Notes: generated from the sequence alone by a model not told the origin. A stretch of 64,000 nucleotides of DNA from Macrothele yani (GCA_039090855.1 CM076990.1:201691232-201755231); one strand, 5' to 3'; shown: positions 23,501 to 34,989, numbered from the stretch's first letter. Numbers and translations: made by a program.

Positions 23501-23690
23501 ATTGGATTCCAAGGGACAGGAAAAGACCCAGAAAAAAGACCACATGGGAGATGGGTGGATGAAATTCGTAAATATGCGGGAGTGACATGGAGGAGACTGG
23601 CACAAGACAGACCGTTGTGGAAGAAACTTGGGGAGACCTTCGTCCAGCAGTGGATTGATAATGGTTGACAATGATGATGATGATGATATA
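20503..23690 (+). mobile_element. RTE-clade LINE, near full length (copy 1)
   Basis: It begins gggatgtaaggtcaggtgat, has a ~200-bp structured 5' leader, an APE endonuclease (GLSEVRRKG, YAPTTSHPEEE, GDFNAKIG, GSDHRLV), and an RT with NYRPISLLSVVYKIFTKVLS, QAGFRSGYSTIDH and a FADD-type box. It ends in a (GAT)n tail, characteristic of RTE. The ORF is broken by many frameshifts (for example near 21350, 21950, 22240, 22570, 22925 and 22980), so it is dead. It lies tail to tail with copy 2. Confidence 0.93.
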
Positions 23691-26600
23691 TATCATCATC
23701 ATCATCATTGATCATCATCATCATCATTGTCAACCATTATCAATCCACTACTGGACGAAGGTCTCCCCAAGTTTCCTCCACAACGGTCTGTCTTGTGCCA
23801 GTCTCATCCATCTCACTCCCGCATACTTTCAAATTTCATCCACCCATCTTCTATGTGGTCTTCTTCTGGGTCTTTTCCTGTCCCTTGGAATCCAATCTAA
23901 AATTTCGGCTGTCCATCAATGGTCTGTTCTTCTGGCAGTATGTCCAGCCCATTGCCATTTCAGGGATTTAACTCTGACCATGATGTCTTCCACTCTTGTC
24001 ATTTTTCTGATCCACGTGTTCCTCTTCTTATCTCTCCTGGTTACACCAAGCATGCACCTCTCCATGCTTTTTTGAGTTGTCTGCAGCCTTTGTATGTCTC
24101 TTTTAGCTAAGGTCCACGTCTCTGCACCATACGTAAGCACTGGAAGGATGCATTGATCAAACACTTTTCTTTTAAGACATAATGGCATATTGCTCTTGAA
24201 AATTATGCTGTTTCTTCCAAAAGCTCTCCAGGCAAGTTTTGTACGCCGATTAATTTCTTCACCAATGTGACCCTCACTTGATATCTGCTGCCCAAGATAA
24301 ACGTACGTGTCTGTTATCTCCAGCTTTTCTCCATCAATCGATAAATCTTCATTTCTTGTAAAAGCATTAAACATCACTTTTGTCTTCTGAAAGTTCATTT
24401 TTAATCCCACTTCTTTACTCTTGTCAGCAAGTTCCTGCATCATACTCTGTAGCTCTGATGGGGTAGTTGCAAAAATGACTATGTCATCAGCAAAACGAAG
24501 GTGGGTTAGATAATCTCCATTAATCTTTATGCCTTTGTTTTCCCAGTTCATTGAAAGACATTTTCTAATGTGGCATTAAAGAGCTTCGGAGATATGGTGT
24601 CACCTTGTCTCACTCCTTTCCAATTTTTATGTGTGTTGTATTTTCAAATAGCAGAATCTTTGCACTTGCATTTTCATAGATGTTATTAATAATATTAATG
24701 TATGCATCTTCAATACCGCAGGATTTCAGAGCCATTGCAACTGCTGATGGTTTCACCGAATCAAAGGCTTTTTCATAATCGATAAAAGCCATGCACAATG
24801 GAAGTTCATATTCCCTCGCTCTTTCAATTAGTTCTCTCAGTACGTGGATATGATCTATTGTGCTGTAGCCACTCCTGAATCCAGCTTGTTCTCTCGGTTG
24901 AGCCATGTCCAGTGTTACCTTCAAGCGGTGTGAAAGAACTTTAGTGAAGATTTTATAAACCACTGATAGGAGGCTGATAGGTCTGTAGTTCCTGAGATCC
25001 TCAATGTCACCTTTTTTATGTAGCAAGATCATTGTAGCGTTGTTCCAATCCTCAGGAATTTTCCCTTCATTAAGGCATCGAGTGAAAATTTGGGCGAGTA
25101 CTGTTTCGATTTCTCCACTTGCTTCTTGTATGATGTCTACAGTAATTCCATCTTCTCCTGGAGCTTTTCCCCGCTTCATGTTCTTGATTGCATGTGCAAC
25201 TTCTGCTGGAAGGACTGGAAGAACTCTGGTACCTTTCATGATGCCTGGAGTACATGTATCATCCCTTTCATATAATGTGGAGTAGAAATCTTTCACTCTT
25301 GTCAAAATTTCTGCCTCTATTTCTTGTTACAGAACCATCTTCTATTCTCAGTGCCATAATCTGTTTTTTTCCCTTACTGAGATGTCCCTTTGCTATCTTT
25401 AGGCTTTGGTTGTTTTCAATTGCTTTTTTTACTAGTTCACAGTTGAATTTCCTTACGTCTTCAGTGATACTTTTTCGTACTGTCTTGCATAGCTCTATAT
25501 ATTCCACTTTAGAAGTCACATCTTCTTTAGTTGTCCTCATCTCTCTTCTTTTTTGCATCAACATTTTGGTTTTTCCTGATAATTTGTTCACATGCAATTT
25601 GTTCTTAGACCCAGCTAATTTTGTTGCTGTTTCCATAAGAGCTTTGGTTACTTTTCTGTTAACTTCAGAAATATCCACTTCTTCCGATGTTAGGCCTTCT
25701 AAAGCAGAGAATCTGTTCTTCAGTTCCAATTTGAAGGTATTATGGTATTTTTTAAGGTTGGTTATGTCAATACATTTTGTTTGTCTTATGAGCTTGCTAC
25801 GTTCGAGTTTAGTGTTGAGGTGCATCTTGCATCTCACCAATCTATGGTCACTGCCTGTGTTGAACTTGTTTAGCACACTGCAGTCTTCTATGACGAATTT
25901 TTTGTTACACATAATAAAATCAATTTCACTTGTCGTCCCATTTGGATGTCTCCATGTCCATTTCCTGTGTGGCTTTTTCTTGAAAAAGGAGTTCAAGATG
26001 AAAAACCCTTCTGCCTCTGCAAACTCTATGAGAGTATTTCCACGCTGGTTTCTGTTGCCGTGACCGAATTTACCTACTGAAGTTTCATTCTGTTGCCGTT
26101 GCCCTATTTTTGCATTGAAATCTCCCATAATTATCTTCAAGTGCTGCTTACCTTTATTATTTAGATGACGAATTTCCTCATAAAATTCTTCAATTTCTTC
26201 TTCAGGATGACTTGTGGTGGGTGCATAAGTTTGAATAATCTGTGCCTGGTATCTTCTCGAGAGTTGGATAACGAGTCGTGCAGCTCTGTCAGAGGAACTT
26301 TCAACTTCTACAACTTTATCCTTCAGTTTCTTGTTTATTATAAATCCAACACCACTAGTTCTGCCAGTATCTGTCCCACGATAGTAGAAGAGATGTCCAC
26401 TTTTCAGTTCAATGAGATCTTCTCCTTTTCTCCTTACCTCACTTAGCCCGACAATGCCCCACTTGATCCTTTGTAGTTCCTCTTCCAATTCAAGAAGCCT
26501 TGAATCAGAAGATAGGGAGCGTCCATTATACGTAGCCAAGGTCTGCATCAGATGGCAGCCTAGTCCGGTCCTCCGGGGATTCTTAGCACCCTCTGCCTTC

Positions 26601-26887
26601 ATGTCGCACTGGCCGCTGCCTTGGCCAGGTACATTCCAGCTGCTGGAGACTGAGGGCCAAGATTTAAGTTGTGAAGTCATTTTGGAGGGGTTTGGCCATA
26701 ACTCACCACGCTGGCCAAGCGGGTTGGTAAGTGTGGGATAGCATTTCCTCTAATCCCGATGGTATAGTTATACCGCTATTGGCGGTCGTCAGAGCCCCTT
26801 TAGTGGGAACAGGATGTACCACAAGAAGGCGGGGTTGACATTTGTCAAGGAAAGGCTGTGATGTTACGCATCACCTGACCTTACATC

Positions 26888-26889
<2 letters not shown>
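23691..26889 (-). mobile_element. RTE-clade LINE, near full length (copy 2, inverted)
   Basis: A reverse-oriented copy with the same ends: gggatgtaagg at 26889 on the minus strand and the (ATC)n tail at about 23691-23727. It forms a 6.4 kb palindrome with copy 1. Its endonuclease half is intact and its RT half has frameshifts near 25300 and 24580. It contains AFIDYEKAFDSVKPS (RT motif A) and RFADDIVIFATTP (motif C). Confidence 0.93.
25268..26680 (-). CDS. RTE ORF, endonuclease half
   Basis: An open frame of 470 codons covers the whole apurinic-like endonuclease and the linker to the RT. Landmarks are TYNGRSLSSDSRLLELEEEL (first catalytic region), GLSEVRRKG, RTSGVGFIINKK, QIIQTYAPTT, IMGDFNAKIGQRQ and TGSDHRLVRCKMH. 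A basic linker follows. A frameshift near the end (NRGRNFDKSERF instead of NRGEILTRVKDF) cuts it from the RT. This enzyme nicks the target for target-primed reverse transcription. It is the longest undamaged LINE frame in the 20-31 kb cluster. Confidence 0.88.
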   Translation of the reverse strand: MTSQLKSWPSVSSSWNVPGQGSGQCDMKAEGAKNPRRTGLGCHLMQTLATYNGRSLSSDSRLLELEEELQRIKWGIVGLSEVRRKGEDLIELKSGHLFYYRGTDTGRTSGVGFIINKKLKDKVVEVESSSDRAARLVIQLSRRYQAQIIQTYAPTTSHPEEEIEEFYEEIRHLNNKGKQHLKIIMGDFNAKIGQRQQNETSVGKFGHGNRNQRGNTLIEFAEAEGFFILNSFFKKKPHRKWTWRHPNGTTSEIDFIMCNKKFVIEDCSVLNKFNTGSDHRLVRCKMHLNTKLERSKLIRQTKCIDITNLKKYHNTFKLELKNRFSALEGLTSEEVDISEVNRKVTKALMETATKLAGSKNKLHVNKLSGKTKMLMQKRREMRTTKEDVTSKVEYIELCKTVRKSITEDVRKFNCELVKKAIENNQSLKIAKGHLSKGKKQIMALRIEDGSVTRNRGRNFDKSERFLLHII

Positions 26890-26934
<45 letters not shown>

Positions 26935-27006
26935 TACCATGAATTTATGAAGCACCCTAATATATATATATATATATTAGGGTGCTTCATAAATTCATGG
27001 TAAAAA
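26890..27006. repeat. (TA)n and perfect 29-bp hairpin of transposon ends
   Basis: A TA run (26890-26930) is followed by a perfect inverted repeat: arms 26931-26959 and 26978-27006 (tagggtgcttcataaattca...) around a TA-repeat loop. The right arm is the left end of the DNA transposon 26980-32949. The left arm is a lone, inverted end of the same family. Confidence 0.85.
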
Positions 27007-29423
27007 AAAACCTTTGTATTTTTGTTGATCTCATCCTCTTATTTTGCGCCAATATCATCATCATCATCACCATTGTCAACCATTATCAATCCACTGCTGG
27101 ACGAAGGTCTCCCCAAGTTTCTTCCACAACAGTCTGTCTTGTGCCAGTCTCCTCCATGTTACTCCAGCATACTTTTGAATTTCATCCACCCATCTCACAT
27201 GTGGTCTTCTTCTGGGTCTTTTCCTGTCCCTTGGAATCCAGTCTAAAATTTCAGCTGTCCATCGATGGTCTGTCCTTCTGGCAATATGTCCAGCCCATTG
27301 TCATTTCAGGGATTTTACTCTGATCACGATGTCTTCCACTCTTGTCATTTTTCGGATCCATGAGTTCCTCTTCTTATCTCTCCTGGTTACACCAAGTATG
27401 AAGTATGCATCTCTCCATCCTTCTTTGAGTTGTCTGTAGTCTTTGTATGTCTCTTTTAGTTAAGGTCCATGTCTCTGCACCATACATAAGCACTGGAAGG
27501 ATGCATTGATCAAACACTTTTCTTTTAAGACATAATGGCGTATTGCTCTTGAAAATTATACTGTTTCTTCCAAAAGCTCTCCAGGCAAGTTTTATAGGCC
27601 GATTAATTTCTTCATCAATGTGACCCTCACTTGATATCTGCTGTCCAAGATAAATGTAGGTATTGGTTATCTCCAGCTTTTTCCCATCAATCGATAAATC
27701 TTCATTTTTTGTAAAAGCATTGCACATCACTTTTGTCCTGGATCATACTCTGCAGCTCTGATGGGGTAGTTGCTAAAATGACTATGTCATCAGCAAAACA
27801 AAGGTGAGTTAGATAATCTTCATTAATCTTTATCCCTTTGTTTTCCCAGTTCAGTGATTGAAAGACACGAATCTTTGTACTTGCATTTTCATAGATTTTA
27901 TTAATAATATTCATGTATGCATCTTCAATACCACAAGATTTCAAAGCCATTGTAACTCCTGATGGTTTCACCGAATCAAAGGCCTTTTCATAATCGATAA
28001 GAGCCATGCTTAATGGGAATTCATATTCCCTCGCTCTTTCAATTAGTTCTCTCAGTACACTGATATGATCTATTTTGCTGTAGCCACTCTTGAATCCAGC
28101 TTGTTCTCTCGGTTGAGCCATGTCCAGTGTCACCTTCAAGCAGTGTGAAAGAACTTCAGTGAAGATTTTATAAATCACTGGTAGGATAGGTCTGTAGTTC
28201 CTGAGATCCTCCCTCAATGTCACCTTTTTTGTGTAGCATGATCATTGTAGCATTGTTCCAATCCTCAGGAATCTTCCCTTCATTAAGGCATCAAGTAAAA
28301 ACTTGGGCAAGTACTGGTTCAATTTCTCCACTTGCATCTTGTATGATGTCTATGGTAATTCCATCTTCTCCTGGAGCTTTTCCCCATTTCATGTTCTTGA
28401 TTGCATGTGCAACTTCTGCTGGGATGACTTGAAGAACTCTGGTACTGGTACCTTTCGTAATGTCTGGAGTACATGTACCATTCCTTTCATACAATTTTGA
28501 GTAGAAATCTTTCACTCTTGTCAAAATTTCACCTCTATTTCTTGTTACAGAACCATCTTCTTTTCTCAGAGCCGTAATCTGTTTTCTTCCCTTACTCAGA
28601 TGTCCCTTTGCTCTCTTCAAACTTTGGTTGTTTTCAATTGCTTTCTTCACTAGTTCACAGTTGAATTTCCTTACATCTTCAGTGATACTTTTTTGTACCA
28701 GTCACATCTCCTTTAGTTATCCTCATCTTTCTTCTTTTTTGCATCAGGATTTTGGTTTTTCGTTATAATTTGTTCGTCTGCAACTTGTTCTTAGTACCAG
28801 CTATTTTTGTTGCTGTTCCCATAAGAGCCTTGGTTAGTTTCCTGTTAACTTCAGAGGTCCACTTCTTCTGACGGTAGACCTTCTAGAGCAGAAAATCTGT
28901 TCCTCAGTTTCAATTTGAAGGTATTCTGATGTTTTTTGAGGTTGGTCATGTCAATACACTTTGTTTGTTTTATGAGCTTGCCACGCTCGAGTTTAGCATT
29001 GAGGTGCATCTTACATCGTACCATTCTATGGTCACTACCTGTGTTTTTAACTTGTTTAGCACACTGCAGTCTTCCATGACAAATTTCTTGTTACACATAA
29101 TGAAATCAATTTCACTTGTCAATCCATTGGAATGCCTCCATGTCCATTTCCTTTGCGTCTTTTTCTTGAAAAAGGAGTTTATGATGAAAAACCCTTCTGC
29201 GTCTACAAACTCTACGAAAGTATTTCCACGCTGGTTTCTGTTGCCGTGACCGAATTTACCTACTGAAGTTTCGTTCTGTTGCCATTGCCCTATTTTCGCA
29301 TTGAAATCTCCCATAACGATCTTCAAGTCACCATAGGAAGTCAATTTTTCATGCTGAAGGATATTAAGAACACAGTTTGCCGTCTTTACACGATTTTAAA
29401 AAATTACGGTTAAAATGATATAT

Positions 29424-29473
29424 ACATTAGAACATGAGCACTTTCAAGTCCACTGTGGACCTGTCATCAGATG
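29424..29473 (-). ncRNA. Hammerhead ribozyme-like motif, mirrored copy
   Basis: On the minus strand, CTGATGA (29470-29464), the stem aggtccac/gtggactt and GAAA (29445-29442) repeat the motif of the other arm with single-base differences in the stem. Both strands of the insertion therefore encode a core. Confidence 0.55.
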
Positions 29474-29513
29474 GTGTGGTTGTATTACCCTCCCAGGGCA
29501 TAATGCAACCACA

Positions 29514-29563
29514 CCATCTGATGACGGGTCCACGGTGGACTTGAAAGTGCTCATGCTCTAATG
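29514..29563 (+). ncRNA. Hammerhead ribozyme-like motif
   Basis: The core CTGATGA (29518-29524), stem II made by gggtccac and gtggactt, and GAAA (29543-29546) match the hammerhead consensus exactly. A short stem III can be drawn (AG-GC with GC-CT around tcat). Stem I is only about 3 bp (cat/atg), as in the minimal PLE ribozymes. Cleavage would fall after the CTA around 29558-29560. Activity is inferred, not shown. Confidence 0.6.
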
Positions 29564-31207
29564 TATATATCATTTTAACCGTAATTTTTTAAAATCGTGT
29601 AAAGACGGCAAACTGTGTTCTTAATAATACGATCTTCAAGTGCTGGTTGCCTTTATTATTTAGATGACGAATTTCCTCATAAAATTCTTCAATCTCTTCT
29701 TCAGGAAAACTTGTGGTGGGTGCATAAGCTTGAATAAATAATCTGAGCCTGGTATCTTCTCGAGAGTTGGATAACAAGTCGTGCAGCTCTGTCAGAGGAA
29801 CTTTCAACTTCTACAACTTTATCCTTCAGTTTCTTGTTTATTATAAATCCAACACCACTAGTTCTGCCAGTATCTGTCCCATGATAATAGAGAGATGTCC
29901 ACTTTTCAGTTCAGTGAGATCTTCTCCTTTTCTCCTTACCTCACTTAGCCCGACGATGTCCCACTTGATCCTTTGTAGTTCTTCTTCCAATTCAAGGAGC
30001 CTTGAATCAGAAGTTAGGGAGCATCCATTATACGTAGTCAAGGTCAGCATCAGATGGCAGCCTAGTCCAGTCCTCCGGTGATTCTTTGCACCCTCTGCCT
30101 TCATGTCGCATTGGCCGCTGCCTTAGTCAGGTACATTTCCAGCTGCCGGAGACTGAGGGCCAAGATTTAAGTTGTGGATTCATGTTGAAGGGGTTTAGCC
30201 ATAACTCATCATGCTGGCCAAGCAGGTTGGTGAGTGTGGGATAGCATTTCCTCTAATCCCAATGGTATAGTTATACTGCTATTGGCGGTCATCAGAGCCC
30301 CTTTAGTGGGAACAGGATGCACCATGAGAATGCGGGGTTGACATTTGTCAAGGAGAGGCTGTATTATGTTGCACATCACCTGACCTTATATATAACAATA
30401 ATTTGTGTAAAATTTTGATAAAATAGGTTTATATTTTGAGGTCACGCAGCCACATTGAAATTTTGTAATGTGTACAAAAATGTGCAAGGATGTGTAATAA
30501 ATAATAAAGTTACTTTACAACAACTTTTTAATATCTATAAAAACCCAAAATATATATTACAGAAAAAAATATCAAAGACAAATCAAGTACATAAAATATA
30601 TAATATCTCACTCCTCAGTTCTGAAATTATTTCTTAAGGATACTTTTCTTACAATCTTTATACTTTCTTCGATGCTCTTGAACCACTTGAAGAAGACACC
30701 GTTTCTGTTCTTCGTCCTTTGTGATAGCTATAGCAAATGCTTTGATAAAGGGCCACCCCACACCATGCTCTGCATTGTCGTTCACAACTCTCAGTTTCTT
30801 TGCTATTTCGAAGCAGCGCTGGTAGCTATGTTGAAGTTCCCAATGCTTAGGGTCGATTTGCATAAACTCCCTGTCGATGTATAATTGGCTAAAAAAACAT
30901 GTCTATGTTTTTTGTCACAAAGTCGGATAACGTCTTCATCGCCAATTTCTTCCTTTTCTAGTCTTGCACACTTCAGTGGTTCATCCTCACCTTCTCGTTC
31001 ATGAAGAGCTTTTACCATCTATCGCTTTTCCTCCGCCGGAACATCCAAATCGAAGAAAGCCAAGGCTATGAGATGCTCGCTGAGATACCAAAGATGTCGT
31101 GACAGTCTGTCTGAGGCCACAGTTGATATTTCTGGGTTTTCTTCTTTGTATACTACAAAACACTGAAGAAGTTTCAGGTCAGTTCTCAGTGCTTGCAAAG
31201 AAAGGGG

Positions 31208-31442
31208 GCCGCCCCGGTGGCGCAGTGGTCTAAGGCGCTGGTCTGATCATTCGTCCGTAAGGGGTCTGGGTTCGAATCCCGGTCAGGCATGGATTTCGTA
31301 TTTGTCTTACGGCACTGGCTCTCTCCCTTCCCTGGAACCAGTGACCCTAAATTAGGGACGGGCGACTGCTTATAGCCCATTGAGTTGCTCACGGTGGCCG
31401 TTAAACCTCAAATCAAAAAAAAAAAAAAAAAAAAAAAAAAGA
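31208..31442 (+). mobile_element. tRNA-derived SINE (family B), copy 2
   Basis: This copy has the same head, body and poly(A) tail as the copy at 1851. It is flanked by the 11-bp duplication aaagaaagggg (31197-31207 and 31443-31453). Box A and box B are intact, with a small deletion in the anticodon region relative to copy 1. It interrupts the broken transposon gene on the other strand. Confidence 0.9.
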
Positions 31443-32123
31443 AAAGAAAGGGGTGCTGTGAACTAAGCTCTCAGATATTTTTTCACAAAGAAAATACAGA
31501 TGTCAGGAAGACCTTTACTTTCTCGTGCTGTAAGTTTGAACTGGTTGCGAAACATCCACAGCTTGAAGCTGTGAAGAACCTTCGACATCCATCTGGCATG
31601 ATGAATAGCTCTTGGGGTATGAAAGCGCACACCATGAGGAGTTGTTTCTCCAAGAAAAATTATAGCAAGGTCCAGCGTCTCTGTGTAATTCTCTCGTGCA
31701 TGGGTCATCAGAAGTTGGCTTTGCGCAAATTCCATTACTGATCACATGTCGCTCGTAATGGCTGCCAGCACCTCGGCATTCCTCACTCTGGGTTCAAAAT
31801 TAGTGTTCAATCTTTAATCATGACTGTTGAAATCGTTTAAAAAGCAGTATACTAGGTCAACTTAGTATACTGATTTTTCACTATCACTACTATCTTCATC
31901 AGTGTGCCACTGGTTACATTGTCTATGGAATTATTTCCAAAATGACAATCGACTCATATTAGCACTGGTGGACATCATTTGCTCTTCTCGTTTGATTCTA
32001 AGCATCTCTGCCTTCTTCCTTTTTTCAGCTCTGAATTCTTTTTTAGCAAGAGTTATGTCGAGTTCCATCATACAACCCCGTCGACCATTTTCTCGTTGTC
32101 CAAGAAAGAATTCTCTGTCCTCA

Positions 32124-32160
32124 TTGATTGTAATTATGCTCATGGCATAATTACAATCAA
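32124..32160. repeat. Perfect 16-bp hairpin
   Basis: The arms 32124-32139 and 32145-32160 (ttgattgtaattatgc and its complement) surround a 5-base loop inside the broken transposon gene. Part of the arm is repeated again right after it, suggesting a local templated duplication. Confidence 0.8.
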
Positions 32161-32951
32161 TTACAATCATGTGCAATATAGAACAAATCATCCAATTTAT
32201 CAAGGAATGCTGTTTCATTAGAACGCCGAGTTTCACTCATTTGTTTGCTACTTTTCTGTAGTCGGCTCCACTTATCAAAAAAAATTTCTAGCTTGACAGT
32301 TGAATGCTATTCATCACGAGTGGGAATGCGGGACTTTGATCAAAATAATGCAACTTCTCTTATCACAGCTCATGAACTCTCACGAATAGTCTTGTTCAGT
32401 GTTTTATGGTGGTAAAAAAATGTACTTAGAACTTGCCGATTAGATGGGAGTTTACTTCGTTTAATTTCACTCTCTTCTGACGTTCCTGACAGGTAAATTA
32501 TCGTATTGCGTCTTGTCAGTCAGTACACAGGGAGCAAGAGCTGTCATCTTTAAACACAGCCTCAAAACAATAAAATAACTGCAATAACATATAAGGCTAG
32601 CTGGATAAACTCACACAGCAAAAACAATGGAGCATTAGCAGTGCATGGCGCACGATTGCACTCACGGTACGCGAGTACTGAGAAAGCCAGGACAAGCGGG
32701 AAGATCTTATTTCTTTAAATGACCGGACACTGTTTGACTTGTAGAGATGTTAAACTTTTGACATTATACCCTTTTGACAGTATTATTATTTAGGGTAATG
32801 GCATTATACATTATACCTCATCTGTCCATTCTGCTACTTTGCAATAGAAATTCGATGGATCGGTGTTGCGCAACCCCTGAATATTATTCGACTGAGCTGA
32901 AATTTTGCATAAATAACGTTATAAAAATTTCATTTTTTGTGGAACACCCTA

Positions 32952-34989
32952 TTACACACACACACACACACACACACGGGTCCAAAATTACACTCGCCTA
33001 CTCACCCATGACGAATCAAAAGTTATAGCTGACGAGTGACCCTACAAGGCAAGCATTAATGACATTTTCTAAATCTGACTAGTAACATTTTCAAAATCTC
33101 TGACTATAGTGACATTTTCTGCTGACTAGTGTACAAGTATCATATTTTTTGACCCCTGTACATTTATATTTTATTTATCCAAGAGATGTTTTCCTTGTAG
33201 TTTTATTATTAAGAAATGTTTTCCTTATAGTTTTATTATTAAGAAATTTTTTCCTTTGTTTTTTATCCAAGAGATGTTTTCCTTGTTTTGTTTTTTGTTA
33301 TACTGAGTGAATGGCAAATGCACTATTTTCTAAAGGCCAGGGTCTGAAGAATTTTTGGAATTAGAATATTTAGCAAAGGCAAGATATTTAATGAGACTGA
33401 AGAAGACAAATTGGCACATTTTGCGGATATTTAGTTTTAAGTTGTAAAATAAATAAAAATAAAATGTTTAAATATATTTTTAAATGAACAGGTTTGAAAA
33501 TGCACATAATTTATTGATAAATGGATCCCCATAGAATGTATCAAAGTAGTTATAATGATGCATTATTAAAACTAGGAATACACTCTGCTTCCATCGTCAG
33601 CATTTTAGTCACTTGGCCAGTGTGATAAATTTATTTAAAAGGGAAGTGTTAAGTTTTTATTTCAAATATAGTTTGTTTTATAACTTAACATAAGTTCAAA
33701 ATTCTAAATTATTCAAAATTATGGAGTTTATTCACAGTGGGTACTTCCATCATCTATCCTAGAAGAGTTTAAGCACATAGCAGCGCAACATTAGAATGGC
33801 CAGCTTTAAACTCGCTGCTTTCAGTGTCCATCATAAGCTTGTCCATAGTCATGTCTTGGAACTTCAGAATGGTACAGCCCAGGCAAGGCAGTGAGCAAGG
33901 CCATAGCTACCAGAAGGGCAGGGAGGGTGGTTGCCCTCCCAGAATGGTCATGCTAGGGGCGTAAATTTATGCTTTGAGGGACATGAAAAATAGAAATAGA
34001 CAATGTGTAAGTAAATTTACGGAAAATGCTTACGGAAAAAGAGAGTTATACACTCTCTTCGGTATTTTTTTAAAACTTTAGTTTGCTGCATATACATAGT
34101 ATTCCATGCAGCTAACCACTACACAATAACATATACTGCTAGGCCTGAACCTCTCACATGCATGAAAGGACTTGTCTAAAACAGCAGATGGAGGCGTATA
34201 AAACAATTTGTGGATATTCCTAACCTCCGTGACCTTTCGGGACACACTGTAGGAATGAGGAACTAATTAATGGTCTGTGCTCTGTCGTAGAAAGCTCTTC
34301 CGAGAGTTTAACCTTGTAGGGAGTTTTTCCAAGTCCTACCCCGAAATAGTCTTCCTGTTGTTACTCTCACTGTTTCATATGCATTCGTTCTGTGCTGATT
34401 TGTTTTTCATTCTGCATTTCTGATGCATACTATATTGTCGGCATTCACATGACTTTTAGGTTATACTTGATATTTACAACCATTGGCTCTTGTAGGTATT
34501 TACCTAGTTTCTACATTTTTAGTAATGTTATGTCAAAAATTGGATGTTAGTTTTTTGAAGTATTGTAATACTTTCTTATAGTAGAGGCTTGATAAAATAA
34601 AAAACTGTGTGCTATTTGAATGGGAGTAGGGAACTTTTCAACTTGAAGGGGCATAATTTGAAGTCTCACTCTCCCAGATAAGATAAACTTGCTCCGGGCC
34701 TGGCAATGAGGTATTGGGTAAGTGCATAAATTCTAGCCATTCATTGTTGCCTAGCAATGAAGCTTTGTATTAGGCTTGCAAAGCATAGAGCAGTTGTAGC
34801 ATATGAGTTGCAGCACCTTGCAGTTAGCTGGCTGGATCTCTGTTGTGGTGAAAACCACAGCTTTGGGAACTACAACTCATTTAATGTGAGCTCTTCCCAT
34901 TTGAGGTGTTAACGTAAGCTTTAAGAAAGTGCAAATTCGTCACTGTTTGCTTTTTTGTGTTAAATAAAAAATACTGTCACCAAGGCACA
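32952..34989. other. Intron sequence with microsatellite, tandem repeat and a possible hAT-type element
   Basis: A (CA)n run lies at about 32953-32978. A ~29-bp unit (aagaaatgttttccttatag...) is repeated about four times at 33177-33290. The stretch of about 33897-34705 begins with ggccatagctacc and ends with tgctccgggcctgg. Such ends occur on non-autonomous DNA transposons, but I cannot fix its borders. No coding sequence is visible. Confidence 0.4.

Larger units (their letters stand above)
29328..29628. mobile_element. Inverted Penelope pseudo-LTR insertion with two hammerheads
   Basis: The 301-bp insertion in the RTE copy is flanked by a perfect 12-bp duplication, acgatcttcaag (29316-29327 and 29629-29640). 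Two arms of about 120 bp (about 29364-29485 and 29502-29625) are inverted. A further ~36 bases on the left only (tcaccataggaagtc...) form a one-sided extension. Each arm carries CTGATGA, a GTCCAC/GTGGAC stem and GAAA. This matches the known make-up of PLE pseudo-LTRs (inverted, hammerhead-bearing, with a short extension), with no internal coding region left. Confidence 0.8.
27055..30393 (-). mobile_element. RTE-clade LINE (copy 3), older
   Basis: A minus-strand RTE copy from the 5' leader (about 30393) to the (ATC)n tail (about 27056). It is more diverged than copies 1, 2 and 5. It has an RT deletion between CFADDIVILATTP and KSDVQCF (near 27735), another near 27870, a deletion in the linker near 28700, and a 301-bp insertion at 29328-29628. 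Recognisable parts are YAPTTSFPEEEIEEFYEEIR, GDFNAKIGQWQ and AFDSVKPSG. Confidence 0.9.
30627..32236 (-). pseudogene. Broken gene of the DNA transposon, function unnamed
   Basis: Minus-strand pieces read in order: INEDREFFLGQRENGRRGCM and a basic coiled stretch (about 32140-31931); LAIIFLGETTPHGVRFHTPR with HHARWMSKVLHSFKLWMFRN (31735-31463); then, past the SINE, VKALHEREGEDEPLKCARLE (31018-30900) and DEEQKRCLLQVVQEHRRKYK (30863-30627). I recognise these as parts of one large protein family that is repeated in arthropod and cnidarian genomes and probably a transposase. The central part expected between the first two pieces is absent. Frameshifts and the SINE at 31208 complete the inactivation. 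Confidence 0.6.
26980..32949 (-). mobile_element. Unclassified DNA transposon containing nested insertions
   Basis: The ends gggtgcttcat (26980) and, inverted, gtggaacaccc (ending 32949) are similar, and TA flanks both (26978-26979 and 32950-32951). On the minus strand lies a broken gene (30627-32236) of a family widespread in invertebrate genomes. An RTE LINE (27055-30393), itself holding a PLE insertion, and a SINE (31208-31442) account for over half of the length. TIR similarity covers only a short stretch, so the outer limits are an inference. Confidence 0.55.

Noticed and set aside
23322..24075. Open frames with runs of Met, Ile and His at the RTE junction
   Set aside because: They translate the (GAT)n tails and antisense RTE sequence.
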